In this document: positions 1 through 7,140 of the stretch, piece after piece
Numbering within the stretch: the stretch's first letter is position 1
How the letters are laid out: every line of letters starts with the position of its first letter
From: CAZCEC01 sp964497615
GTDB lineage: Bacteria > Chloroflexota > Anaerolineae > Anaerolineales > UBA6663
Length of the DNA: 15,215 bases
Assembly (NCBI GenBank): GCA_964497615.1
Contig: CAZCEC010000113.1
Location: forward strand, 1 to 15,215
Direction: 5' to 3'
Position numbers and translations under genes: made by a program
The notes under the pieces: model-generated
Databases searched by the model: none
What the model was told of the DNA's origin: nothing
Seen by the model: only the letters and a program-made list of their open reading frames with translations

Positions 1-374
1 GCACTGGCCTGCTCTGTCTCGTCGGGGGTGGGCGTGAGGGTGGACGTGGGTGCGGGCGTGTCGGTGGGCGTGGGAGTTGGGCTGGGCGTGAGCGTCGGCG
101 CGGGCGTGTCGGTCGCCGTCGGGGTGAACGTCATAATCTCGCCCTCACCGAGGACCTGGCCGACCCCGGTGGCCGACGGTTCCCCAGCCGGCTGTTGGGC
201 GGCGGCCAGTTCGGTGGACAACGCGGCCGACGTGGCAAAGGCCGCGGCAGCCGTTTCCCTGGCTTCTCGGTCGTCGGCCGACTCCTCACCGAATAGATCA
301 CAACCGCTCGCGATCAGCGGGACGATAAGACACAGGGCGAGGAGGCGATAGACGATGGTGCGCGATCTGGACAT
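1..374 (-). CDS. Putative lipoprotein with Thr/Pro-rich linker (partial, C-terminus outside window)
   Basis: Reading frame open from ATG at 374 to the window edge, 124 codons seen, no stop. Residues 1-19 start with basic residues (MSRSRT) followed by a hydrophobic stretch, then the lipobox-like LIASGC with Cys25 as the predicted lipidation site. The -3 residue is Ala rather than the usual Leu, so the box is slightly non-canonical. Residues 28-70 are Glu/Ala-rich and hydrophilic; from about residue 84 a low-complexity linker of TPT, TDTPAPT and TPSPTPTP units follows, typical of surface proteins of Chloroflexota. The mature domain is not in the window, so its function cannot be named. A Shine-Dalgarno GAGGTGA (378-384) lies three bases before the ATG. 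The opposite strand of this stretch is also open, but that frame is only Gly/Val repeats produced by the Thr/Pro codons. Confidence 0.8.
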   Translation of the reverse strand, partial: MSRSRTIVYRLLALCLIVPLIASGCDLFGEESADDREARETAAAAFATSAALSTELAAAQQPAGEPSATGVGQVLGEGEIMTFTPTATDTPAPTLTPSPTPTPTDTPAPTSTLTPTPDETEQAS

Positions 375-429
375 GGGTCACCTCGGCGTGAACCGGTGAA
401 TACCAGCCGTATCCGATCAGGTTCGACCT

Positions 430-460
430 ATTTTAGGCGGCGACCGCAAAATAATCGCAA
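430..460 (-). promoter_or_regulatory. Candidate promoter of the lipoprotein gene
   Basis: On the minus strand a -35-like TTGCGA (455-460) and a -10-like TAAAAT (430-435) are separated by 19 bases, a little longer than ideal. This is the only A/T-rich patch in the 375-537 spacer, and it is about 55 bases upstream of the lipoprotein ATG. The rest of that spacer holds only the terminator of the upstream gene. Inferred from motif match alone. Confidence 0.4.
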
Positions 461-520
461 AATGAGCCGGGGCGCGCGACGGGGGGATCGCAAAACGGTT
501 CGCGTGGCGCGGTGCAAACC

Positions 521-545
521 AGAAAGCGCCTGGCAGATCAGGCGC
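521..545 (-). terminator. Stem-loop terminator at the end of the sugar-phosphate operon
   Basis: Minus strand: a 7-bp perfect stem GCGCCTG / CAGGCGC (539-545 and 526-532) with a 6-base loop (533-538), followed by TTTCT and then GGTTT. The stem includes bases of the TGA stop of the GNAT gene (538-540), so the terminator begins inside the coding region. It separates the operon from the lipoprotein gene, which has the same orientation. Confidence 0.6.
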
Positions 546-1476
546 GGCTCCAGGCGCGCTGGCAGCGCAGCAGGGCGGTCCAGCCCAGGCGCTGATAAAA
601 GCGGCCAGCGCCGCGCGCCTCATCATCGGCGGCTACCGAAAGGAGCACACGTTCGCAGCCACCCAGACGCAACCACGCCACGGCGTGCCGGACCAGCCAG
701 GCGCCGATACCGCGGCTGCGCCAGCCCTCGGCCACCTGAAGCTCAGCCAGTTCGGCCCAACCACCCAAGGCAGGGATTGCGCCGCCCTGCGTGAGATCAG
801 CCGCGCACTCGCAATGACCCACTGGCTGGCCATCCGCGAGCGCGGTGAAGCGCGTCGCTCGACGGCCCAACGTTCGCTGTACGGTCAGGTTCGGCAGGGG
901 CGCTGCACCGGGCGGTGGAATCTGCACCAGCCAGCCGCCGTAGACGGCTTCGCGGCGGTCAGGGTCTGGCTGGTGGTGCGCCACGCTCAATGTCGCGGCG
1001 ATGTGCGGCCACACATCAGGCACGCCGTTGAGAAAGGCAACGGGCAGACCAGCATCCCAGGCGTAGACGCGGCTGACGGCCCAGGCGGCCATCTGCTCGT
1101 GGGCGGCGGCGAGAAGTTGATGCCCGGCGTCTGGGCTGTCGGGCCAGAACAGGAACCAGGCGAGGTCGCCCGCGTTGTGGTAATCAGGACCCACTGCGGG
1201 GCCAACGCCATAGCGCAGGAGGTGCGTCGCGGCGACGAGCCGGCCGCGCTCCAGCGCGCACAGGGTCAGGCGCTCGCGCACCCACGGGTCAGTGACGTAT
1301 TGATCGGGGTTGCGGTTCAGGCGCTCGCGCAGGTGCGTGGCCGGCAGCGCCCAGCCGGGGACCGCGGCATCCACGTGAGCGTTGACCAGTGCCTGCAAAT
1401 GCGCGAGGTGCTCGTCTTCGAGCAGGTGGATTGAGATTGAAAGCCCAGCCCGGTGAGGCTGGAATGGCGGCTTCAT
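538..1476 (-). CDS. GNAT-family N-acetyltransferase, long form
   Basis: 312 residues from ATG 1474-1476. This start is preferred over an upstream GTG (1504-1506) because its ATG overlaps the TGA of the histidine phosphatase as ATGA, a typical translational-coupling arrangement. The C-terminal third is a recognisable GNAT acetyl-CoA-binding fold: motif A at about 245-270 with RSRGIG (253-258) matching the R/QxxGxG/A pyrophosphate loop, then a GCERVLLSV strand and the AGRFYQRLGW motif B (about 290-299). The N-terminal 200 residues contain no clear motif; their size would suit a degenerate second GNAT domain, as in tandem GNAT proteins, but I cannot show that. The acceptor substrate is unknown. 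It is the last gene of the operon and its stop is inside a terminator hairpin. Its membership of a sugar-phosphate operon may be incidental. Confidence 0.8.
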   Translation of the reverse strand: MKPPFQPHRAGLSISIHLLEDEHLAHLQALVNAHVDAAVPGWALPATHLRERLNRNPDQYVTDPWVRERLTLCALERGRLVAATHLLRYGVGPAVGPDYHNAGDLAWFLFWPDSPDAGHQLLAAAHEQMAAWAVSRVYAWDAGLPVAFLNGVPDVWPHIAATLSVAHHQPDPDRREAVYGGWLVQIPPPGAAPLPNLTVQRTLGRRATRFTALADGQPVGHCECAADLTQGGAIPALGGWAELAELQVAEGWRSRGIGAWLVRHAVAWLRLGGCERVLLSVAADDEARGAGRFYQRLGWTALLRCQRAWSRA

Positions 1477-2153
1477 TTCCTGGCTGGTTCCAATGTATCC
1501 CACCACTTGCTCAGGCGGCCAGCGGCGCGGCCAGGCATGTCCACGTAGTGCGAGGTGTCATTGAACAGCATGAGGCGGGCGCGGACGGGGTCCTTGAAGT
1601 CGAGGACGTTGAGGCAGGCGGGGTGCTGGTCGAGGCGGTCGCGGTAGCCGCGGGCGTCGAAGCCGAGCAGGCTGCTGATGACGAGGCGGATGGTGGCCTT
1701 GTGCGAGACGACGAGGACGTTCTGGTCCGGGTGGGCGACGACGATCTCGCGGATGACGGGCAGGGCGCGGGCGAGGACGTTCAGGCCGCTCTCGCCGCCG
1801 ACGGGGGCGAAGGTGAAGGGGTCTTCTTCCCAGGCGGCATACTCGTCGGCGTAACGGGCCTCGACCTCGGCGCGGGTGAGACCTTCCCAGCGGCCGTGGT
1901 CGATCTCGCGCAGGCCCTCGCGGGGCTGGGGCGCGAGGGCAAAGGGACGCGCCACGAGCGCGGCGGTTTCCACGGTACGGCGCAAAGGACTGCAATAGGC
2001 GGCGGCGATGTTGTCGTCGGCCAGACGGGCGCCGAGCGCGGCAGACTGGGCGCGGCCCTCGTCCGAAAGCTCCACGTCAGTGGAGCCAGCGAAGCGGTCC
2101 TCGGCGGAGAGAGTGGTGGCGCCGTGGCGGACGAGGTAGAGGCGGGTAGTCAA
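1473..2153 (-). CDS. Histidine phosphatase superfamily protein (phosphoglycerate mutase-like)
   Basis: 226 residues if started at TTG 2151-2153. The protein opens with the superfamily signature RLYLVRHG, placing the phospho-accepting His at residue 10. Other conserved elements are CSPLRRTVETA (54-64, phosphate-binding Arg), LREIDHGRWEG (81-91, acid catalyst region), GGES (119-122) and VVSHKATIR (148-156) with the second catalytic His151. This pattern fits cobC/GpmB-type phosphatases acting on small phosphorylated metabolites; the true substrate cannot be read from the sequence. The start is uncertain: no ATG or GTG lies between the gnd stop and the RHG motif, and the only in-frame choices are TTG codons at 2153, 2174 and 2180, none with a good Shine-Dalgarno. 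It follows gnd by 31 bases and overlaps the next gene by ATGA. A housekeeping phosphatase trimming sugar-phosphate or phosphoglycerate pools is an inference from its context. Confidence 0.85.
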   Translation of the reverse strand: MTTRLYLVRHGATTLSAEDRFAGSTDVELSDEGRAQSAALGARLADDNIAAAYCSPLRRTVETAALVARPFALAPQPREGLREIDHGRWEGLTRAEVEARYADEYAAWEEDPFTFAPVGGESGLNVLARALPVIREIVVAHPDQNVLVVSHKATIRLVISSLLGFDARGYRDRLDQHPACLNVLDFKDPVRARLMLFNDTSHYVDMPGRAAGRLSKWWDTLEPARK

Positions 2154-2184
2154 GCTTATGGTGTCAAGTGTCAAGGGCAAGGTT

Positions 2185-3102
2185 TCACGAGCCGGCTTTC
2201 TTAACCGCGTGGCCGCCAAACTGGTTGCGCATGGCGGCCAGGGCGCGGCTGGCGAAGTCGCCGTTGGCGCGGCTGTAGAAGCGGTGGTAGAGGGCGGCGG
2301 TGATGACGGGCGCGGGCACGTCCAGGTCAATCGCTTCCTGGATGGTCCAGCGGCCTTCACCGGAGTCGGAGACGAAGCCCTGGAGGGCGGACAGTTCGGG
2401 GTCTTCCTTGAGGGCCGCGGCGGTCAGGTCAAGCAGCCAGGAGCGGATGACGGTGCCGTAGCGCCAGGCCTCGGTGACGGCAGCCAGGTCGTAGTTCAGG
2501 TCCTTCTTCTTCTTGAGAATCTCCAACCCTTCGGCGAAGGCCTGCATCATGCCGTACTCGATGCCATTGTGGACCATCTTGGCATAGTGGCCGGCGCCGC
2601 TGGGGCCGAGGTGGGCCCAGCCCTGGTCCGGTGCGGGGGCGAGGGTTTCCAGTATCGGGCGCAGGGAGGCCACAGCCGCATCGTCGCCGCCCACCATCAT
2701 GCCATAGCCCACGCTGAGGCCCCACACGCCGCCGCTGACGCCCACATCCACGAACGGAAAGCCGCGCTCGCGGGCCAGGGCATGGCGGCGCTGCGAGTCC
2801 TTGTAGTTGGCGTTGCCGCCGTCAATGACGACGTCGCCCGGAGAGAGCAGGTCCATCATCTGGTGCAGGGTGCTCTCGGTGACGTCGCCGGCCGGCAGCA
2901 TGAGCCAAACGTGGCGCGGCGCCGTCAGCGCGGCGGGGATATCGGCCAGGGAGTGGGCCACCACCCCCCCGCCCGTCTCGGCGTGGATGTGCTCGGCGGC
3001 GTCCACCGAGCGGTTCCACAGGATGATGCGGTGGCCGCCGCGGATGAGGCGGCGGGCCATATTGCCGCCCATGCGGCCGAGGCCGAGGATTGCAAGGTCC
3101 AT
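2185..3102 (-). CDS. gnd: 6-phosphogluconate dehydrogenase, decarboxylating, short form (GntZ/YqeC-like)
   Basis: 305 residues, the usual ~300 for the short class rather than the ~470 of E. coli Gnd. It oxidises and decarboxylates 6-phosphogluconate to ribulose 5-phosphate, making reduced nicotinamide cofactor. Seen in the protein: Rossmann GLGRMGGNM (7-15), VIDGGNANY (92-100), VDVGVSGGVWGL (118-129), the catalytic motif GHYAKMVHNGIEY (171-183) with Lys175, Asn179 and Glu182, and SDSGEGRWT (245-253). The second-strand sequence WNRS (29-32) carries Asn-Arg-Ser where NADP-preferring enzymes often have Asn-Arg-Thr, so cofactor choice is open. ATG is preceded by AGGAG seven bases upstream. Only 47 bases separate it from the preceding small gene, which supports co-transcription with tal-pgi. 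No glucose-6-phosphate dehydrogenase lies nearby. Confidence 0.95.
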   Translation of the reverse strand: MDLAILGLGRMGGNMARRLIRGGHRIILWNRSVDAAEHIHAETGGGVVAHSLADIPAALTAPRHVWLMLPAGDVTESTLHQMMDLLSPGDVVIDGGNANYKDSQRRHALARERGFPFVDVGVSGGVWGLSVGYGMMVGGDDAAVASLRPILETLAPAPDQGWAHLGPSGAGHYAKMVHNGIEYGMMQAFAEGLEILKKKKDLNYDLAAVTEAWRYGTVIRSWLLDLTAAALKEDPELSALQGFVSDSGEGRWTIQEAIDLDVPAPVITAALYHRFYSRANGDFASRALAAMRNQFGGHAVKKAGS

Positions 3103-3149
3103 GAGGATCTCCTGAGGTGGGAGGCGTGTCAGGCGTCACGTGCCAAGTG

Positions 3150-3395
3150 TCACGGCTCCCGAGGTTCGAACACGATCTCGACTTCGTCGCGGTCGCCGAG
3201 GGCGGCGGAGAGCAGGGCGGCCAGGTGATCGGAAATACCGCTGCCGCGCATGAATTCGAGGGTCAGGCGCGAGATGGTGTAGTCGGTGTCGCTGACGCTC
3301 TCTTCTTCCAGGTTGTCCTGGAGGAATTGGTAGTCGAGGTCGGAAATGTCGCCGAGCGGACGGCGATCCTGCTTGAGAAACAGGGCGTAGGGCAT
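3150..3395 (-). CDS. Small acidic conserved-looking protein of unknown function
   Basis: 81 residues, with a strong Shine-Dalgarno AGGAG five bases before the ATG; the SD itself overlaps the TAG stop of the gene before it. The protein is soluble-looking and acidic, with no signal peptide, membrane segment or Cys. It reads as an opening strand (MPYALFLK), an acidic helix rich in Asp/Glu (17-36, including DNLEEESVSD), a second helix (40-65) and a closing strand (VEIVFEP, 72-78). I do not recognise a family with confidence. It is kept as real because of the tight operon spacing, the good ribosome site and non-repetitive amino acid use. Being fixed between Tal-PGI/HEAT and Gnd suggests a role tied to those enzymes, but that is only inference. 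Confidence 0.75.
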   Translation of the reverse strand: MPYALFLKQDRRPLGDISDLDYQFLQDNLEEESVSDTDYTISRLTLEFMRGSGISDHLAALLSAALGDRDEVEIVFEPREP

Positions 3396-3403
3396 GGGGT
3401 CTC

Positions 3404-4111
3404 CTATTGGTCATCCTCCAGCAGGCGCAGGGTTTCCTTGAGCGCCGGGAGGAGATGCTCTTCGTCGGCCCGGTCGGTGGGGGCGAAGAGCATGGGCACC
3501 TGGCCGGCGCGGCGGCCTTCCAGGCGCAGGGCCAGGCCTTCCAGCGCGGCCCAGGCATCGGTGAAGCCGACGTGGCCGATCATCTCGATGGCGGCGGTGC
3601 GCAGGGGGAGGCTGAGGTCGCGGTCGCCGGCCAGGCGGGTGAGGGTGGCGGAGGCATCGGGCAGGCGCTCGAACAGGCGGCGCAAGGCCTCCTGGTTGAG
3701 CGAGACGCGGCCATGCTGGGCGGCAGCGCGCAGTTCCAGCAGGGCCAGCACCTGCGGGCGCTCGAAGCGGCGCACGTGCGCGGCGACGTTGCTGCGCACT
3801 TCCGGGGGATAACGGAATTCGCGGCCGCGAATCTCGAAATAGTCGGCCAGGGCGTTGGCAATCTGGGCGCGCAGGGTGAGATCGGGCTCTTCGATGCGCG
3901 AGGCCAGCAGATGGGCGGTGAGGGTGGAGGTGCGGGCGGTCTCAGTTCCGCATAGGAGGGCGAGTCCGCGGCGGCGCTCCTCCACGTGGGGCGAGACGAA
4001 CATCTCGCCCGCAGTCCACGGGTCCACAGTGGGCACAGTACGCGGGGTGAGGCGGGCCGGCGGGAGGCCAGCGGTGGCGCTGTAGCGGACGCGGGACTTG
4101 GGGCGGGGCAT
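3404..4111 (-). CDS. HEAT-like alpha-helical repeat protein of unknown function
   Basis: 235 residues from ATG 4109-4111, which lies one base after the TAA of tal-pgi (TAATATG), so translation probably continues by re-initiation; no independent Shine-Dalgarno is visible. The open frame extends far upstream to 5236 but that part is a shadow of tal-pgi. Residues 1-40 are basic/Pro-rich and probably disordered. From about residue 42 to 232 the sequence is a run of amphipathic helices (VEERRRGLALL, LRAQIANALADYF, RPQVLALLELRAA, LPLRTAAIEMIGHVG, HLLPALKETLRLLE) with spacing like HEAT/armadillo repeats; RTAAIEMIGHVG is the most HEAT-like. Such folds are scaffolds or binding platforms, not enzymes. 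Its fixed place behind the Tal-PGI enzyme hints at a partner or regulator, but nothing in the sequence proves it. Confidence 0.75.
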   Translation of the reverse strand: MPRPKSRVRYSATAGLPPARLTPRTVPTVDPWTAGEMFVSPHVEERRRGLALLCGTETARTSTLTAHLLASRIEEPDLTLRAQIANALADYFEIRGREFRYPPEVRSNVAAHVRRFERPQVLALLELRAAAQHGRVSLNQEALRRLFERLPDASATLTRLAGDRDLSLPLRTAAIEMIGHVGFTDAWAALEGLALRLEGRRAGQVPMLFAPTDRADEEHLLPALKETLRLLEDDQ

Positions 4112-4112
4112 A

Positions 4113-7058
4113 TTAGCCGCGGCGGGTGGTGGAGTGGCCGTTGCGCGAGGGCCTCTTGGCGCGGGCGCGCGAACCGGCTTTGGCGGCGCGGCGGTGTCCG
4201 TTGCGGGCAACCTTCTTGCCGGCGCGGCGGCCGCCGTTGGAGGCGGCGTGCGAGGCGACCGCGTCCAGGGCCTGGCGCAAGCCGGCTTCGAGGCTGCTGC
4301 CAAGGTCCACACGCAGGGCGCGGCGGCCGTGGGCCAGCAGGGCCTGATAGTCGCCCAGGGCCTGGGCCTGCTTGAGCACGCTGAAGGAATAGGCTTCGCC
4401 CGGCACCGGCGCATCCACCGCATCGGTGGCGGTGAACTGCACGAAGACGCCGGAGTTCGCGCCGCCCTTGTGCAGTTGGCCGGTGGAGTGCAAGAAGCGC
4501 GGCCCGTAACCCACGGTAACGGCCACACCATACCGGTCGCGGATGGCGGCCTGGAGATCGCGCAGGAGGCGCTCGCGGCGCGGGGTGCGCTCGAAGTAGG
4601 CGGTGAGGGCGACGTAGTCGCCGCGGCGAACCTGCTTGAGGTGGCGGAGCAGCAGGCGGGAGAAGTCGCGGCTGGCGGGGGACAGGGCGGCCTCGGCGGC
4701 GGGCAGGCGGCCCAGGGCGGCGTGCTCGGCCAGGAGGCGCACGGTGTTGTCCTTCGACTCCTGCACGTTGGGCTGATCGAACGGATTGATGCCCAGCACC
4801 CAGCCGGCCGCGGCAGTGGCAATCTCCCAGCGCAGGAACTCGCCGCCCAGGGCGTAGAGGTCGGGCAGGCGAATCTCGATGACGGGATGGCCGGAGGCGG
4901 CCAGCGCCTTGACGGCCTTATCGTGCCGGCCGCCGGCTGCACCGTCCAGGCGCAGGTGAACGAAGACGCGGTCACGGCCGCGCTTGTAGGCCGCGGGCGG
5001 GGCGAGGCGTTCGCCCTCCACCGGCAGGATGCCCAGCCCTTCCTTGCCAGTAGACTCGGCGATGAGTTGTTCGGTCCAATAGCCGAAGGTGGACAGGCGC
5101 GGCGAGGTGATGAAGGTGAGCTTGTCGCGCCCGGCGCGGGCCAGCCCGCCCAGCGCCGCGCCCAGGGCGACGGCGGGGTTGAGGGCGGCGGCGATGATGA
5201 GGCCGCTGCCGCGCGCCATCTCGCGGGCGCTGTCAATCAGCCGGCCCACGTCCAGGCCCATTAACGCGGCGGGCACGAGACCGAAGTAGGACAGGGCCGA
5301 GTAGCGCCCGCCGATCTCGGGCGGGTTGAGGAAGATGCGGCGGAAGCCGTGCGCCGCGGCGGTGCGTTCCATCGCGGTGTTGGGGTCGGTGATGGCGATG
5401 AAGTTCTCGCCGGCCCGGTCGCCCTTGAGAGCATGGACGCGCGCCCAGAAGTGCTTGAAGAAGGCGTTAGGCTCGGTGGTGGAGCCGGACTTGGACGAGA
5501 TGATGTAGAGGGTGCGGGCCGGGTTGCTGCGCGCCTCGGCGGCCAGCACGGCGGCGGGGTCGGTGGAGTCCAGCACGGCCAAGTCGAGATAGCCCTTGAG
5601 GACGCCGAAAGTCTCACGGAGGACTTCGGGAGCGAGGGAGGAGCCGCCCATGCCGCACAGCAGGGCGTGGGTGAAGCCGGCGCGTTTGACCTCGCCCGCG
5701 AAGGTCGCCATTTCGGAGACGCGGGTGTGCATCAACTCGAAGACATCCAGCCAGCCCAAGCGGATCTTGATCTCAGCCTGATGGGCGGGGTCGTCGGGCT
5801 TCCACAAGCTGGAGTCCTTGTGCCACAGGCGCTCGCCGAACTTGGCCGCGGCCAACTGGTCGAGGGCGGTCTGGAAGGCCTTGCGAGGCTGGCCGGCGGG
5901 CAGGCGCAGGGTCTGCCGGTCGCCCAGAACGACGGCGGCGCGGCGAGCCTCGACGACGGCCAGGAGCGAGTCGAAGGACTTGGCGAAGGAGGCGACGCCA
6001 TCCACTTCGAGCTTGTGGGTGACCTCCTCCATGCGGATGCCAAACTCCTCCAACTGCTCGATGGACTGCGCGGCCCGGTCAACGTCACTGGCTATGCGAA
6101 CTTCCGGCTGGCCGTGGTCCTTGTAGGCCAGGAGCGTGGCCGGTGGCATGGTGTTGACAGTGTCGGGGCCGACCAGGGCTTCGACGTAATAGACATCGGG
6201 GTAGGCCGGGTTCTTGGTGGAGGTGCTGGCCCACAGCGGGCGCTGGAGCCGCGCGCCTTTGGCGGCCAGAGCCTCGAAACGCTCGCCGCTGAAGCGGGCG
6301 CGGAATCGGGCATAGGCCAGGCGGGCATTGGCGATGGCGGCCTGCCCGCGCAGGGCGGCCAGGGGCGCGGCCCCGGCGGCTTGCTCCCCGCCCAGCGCGT
6401 TAATTCTCTCATCCAAGAGCTTGTCCACCAGGCTGTCCACGCGGCTGACGAAGAAGCTGGCGACCGAGGCAACGTGGCCGAGCTTCTTCCCAGCGGCGCG
6501 GCGGCGCTCCAGCCCGCGCAGATAGGCTTCCATCACAGCCTCGTAACGCTCCAGCGAGAAGATGAGGGTGATGTTGATGTTGAGGCCGTCGGCGATGGAC
6601 TGCTCGATGGCGGGCAAGCCTTCCTGCGTGGCCGGGATCTTGACCATCAGGTTGGGACGGTTGACGGCCTTCCACAGGCGCCTGGCTTCCTTGATAGTGG
6701 CGGCGGTGTCGCGGGCGTACTCGGGGCGGACCTCGATGCTGACGTAGCCATCCGCGCCGCCGGTGCGCGCGAAGACCGGGGCGAAGGCATCGGCCGCGCC
6801 CTGGATGTCCTCGATGGAGAGGCGGTCGAAGATGCTGAAGGCGTCCAGGCCCTGGCGGGCGAGGAGGGCGATGGTGTCATCGTAGTCGCTGCTGCCGGCG
6901 ATGGCCTGCTCGAAGATGGTGGGGTTGGAGGTGAGGCCGGTGATGTCGCCGGCACGGACCATCCTCTTGAGGGCGCCGGAGGTGAGCTGCTGGCGGCGAA
7001 TGTTATCGTGCCAGGGCGATTGGCCGAGCTGTTGCAGCTCGACGAGGGGGTTAGTCAT
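4113..7058 (-). CDS. tal-pgi: Bifunctional transaldolase / glucose-6-phosphate isomerase
   Basis: 981 residues from ATG 7056-7058, with GGAG six bases upstream; an in-frame TTG lies at 7070. Residues 1 to about 365 are transaldolase: TSNPTIF (43-49) and the Schiff-base lysine in LMVKIPAT (Lys140), then WASTSTKNPAYPD (276-288). Residues about 400-935 are phosphoglucose isomerase: GMGGSSLAPE (469-478), SSKSGSTTEP (521-530) for the sugar phosphate, GGRYSALS (583-590), WTEQLIAEST (661-670), GINPFDQPNVQESK (756-769) ending in the conserved Lys769, and HSTGQLHKGG (857-866). Transaldolase moves a dihydroxyacetone unit between sugar phosphates; PGI interconverts glucose 6-P and fructose 6-P. Such fusions are known in several bacterial phyla. 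Residues 941-981 form an Arg/Lys-rich tail with two RNGH repeats and no acidic residue, unlike the catalytic domains. First gene of the six-gene operon, with a promoter-like sequence just upstream. Confidence 0.96.
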   Translation of the reverse strand: MTNPLVELQQLGQSPWHDNIRRQQLTSGALKRMVRAGDITGLTSNPTIFEQAIAGSSDYDDTIALLARQGLDAFSIFDRLSIEDIQGAADAFAPVFARTGGADGYVSIEVRPEYARDTAATIKEARRLWKAVNRPNLMVKIPATQEGLPAIEQSIADGLNINITLIFSLERYEAVMEAYLRGLERRRAAGKKLGHVASVASFFVSRVDSLVDKLLDERINALGGEQAAGAAPLAALRGQAAIANARLAYARFRARFSGERFEALAAKGARLQRPLWASTSTKNPAYPDVYYVEALVGPDTVNTMPPATLLAYKDHGQPEVRIASDVDRAAQSIEQLEEFGIRMEEVTHKLEVDGVASFAKSFDSLLAVVEARRAAVVLGDRQTLRLPAGQPRKAFQTALDQLAAAKFGERLWHKDSSLWKPDDPAHQAEIKIRLGWLDVFELMHTRVSEMATFAGEVKRAGFTHALLCGMGGSSLAPEVLRETFGVLKGYLDLAVLDSTDPAAVLAAEARSNPARTLYIISSKSGSTTEPNAFFKHFWARVHALKGDRAGENFIAITDPNTAMERTAAAHGFRRIFLNPPEIGGRYSALSYFGLVPAALMGLDVGRLIDSAREMARGSGLIIAAALNPAVALGAALGGLARAGRDKLTFITSPRLSTFGYWTEQLIAESTGKEGLGILPVEGERLAPPAAYKRGRDRVFVHLRLDGAAGGRHDKAVKALAASGHPVIEIRLPDLYALGGEFLRWEIATAAAGWVLGINPFDQPNVQESKDNTVRLLAEHAALGRLPAAEAALSPASRDFSRLLLRHLKQVRRGDYVALTAYFERTPRRERLLRDLQAAIRDRYGVAVTVGYGPRFLHSTGQLHKGGANSGVFVQFTATDAVDAPVPGEAYSFSVLKQAQALGDYQALLAHGRRALRVDLGSSLEAGLRQALDAVASHAASNGGRRAGKKVARNGHRRAAKAGSRARAKRPSRNGHSTTRRG

Positions 7059-7074
7059 GCGCTGCTCCAAATCG

Positions 7075-7102
7075 ATGATACCAGTGGGTCATGCGAAGTC
7101 AA
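7075..7102 (-). promoter_or_regulatory. Sigma70-like promoter of the tal-pgi operon
   Basis: Minus strand -35 TTGACT (7097-7102) and -10 TATCAT (7075-7080), each five of six matches to consensus, 16 bases apart. The expected transcription start is near 7068, only about 10 bases before the ATG, so the leader would be very short and the GGAG ribosome site would be at the extreme 5' end. The motif is clear; the start point is inferred. Confidence 0.6.
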
Positions 7103-7140
7103 TAATAACTTGTTCGGGGCGGAGGGACAAATGCGGTCAC

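Noticed and set aside
28..135. Possible tandem-repeat or CRISPR-like array
   Set aside because: The repetition is degenerate and follows the codons of the TPTP linker; there are no uniform repeats and spacers.
28..351. Plus-strand Gly/Val repeat protein at the left edge
   Set aside because: It is the reverse reading of the Thr/Pro linker codons of the minus-strand lipoprotein, which has a signal peptide, lipobox and ribosome site.
4112..5236. Extension of the HEAT-like gene upstream to a 610-codon frame
   Set aside because: The extra 375 codons overlap tal-pgi in another frame and are Ser/Pro/Ala/Arg low-complexity; the ATG at 4111 directly after the tal-pgi stop is the natural start.
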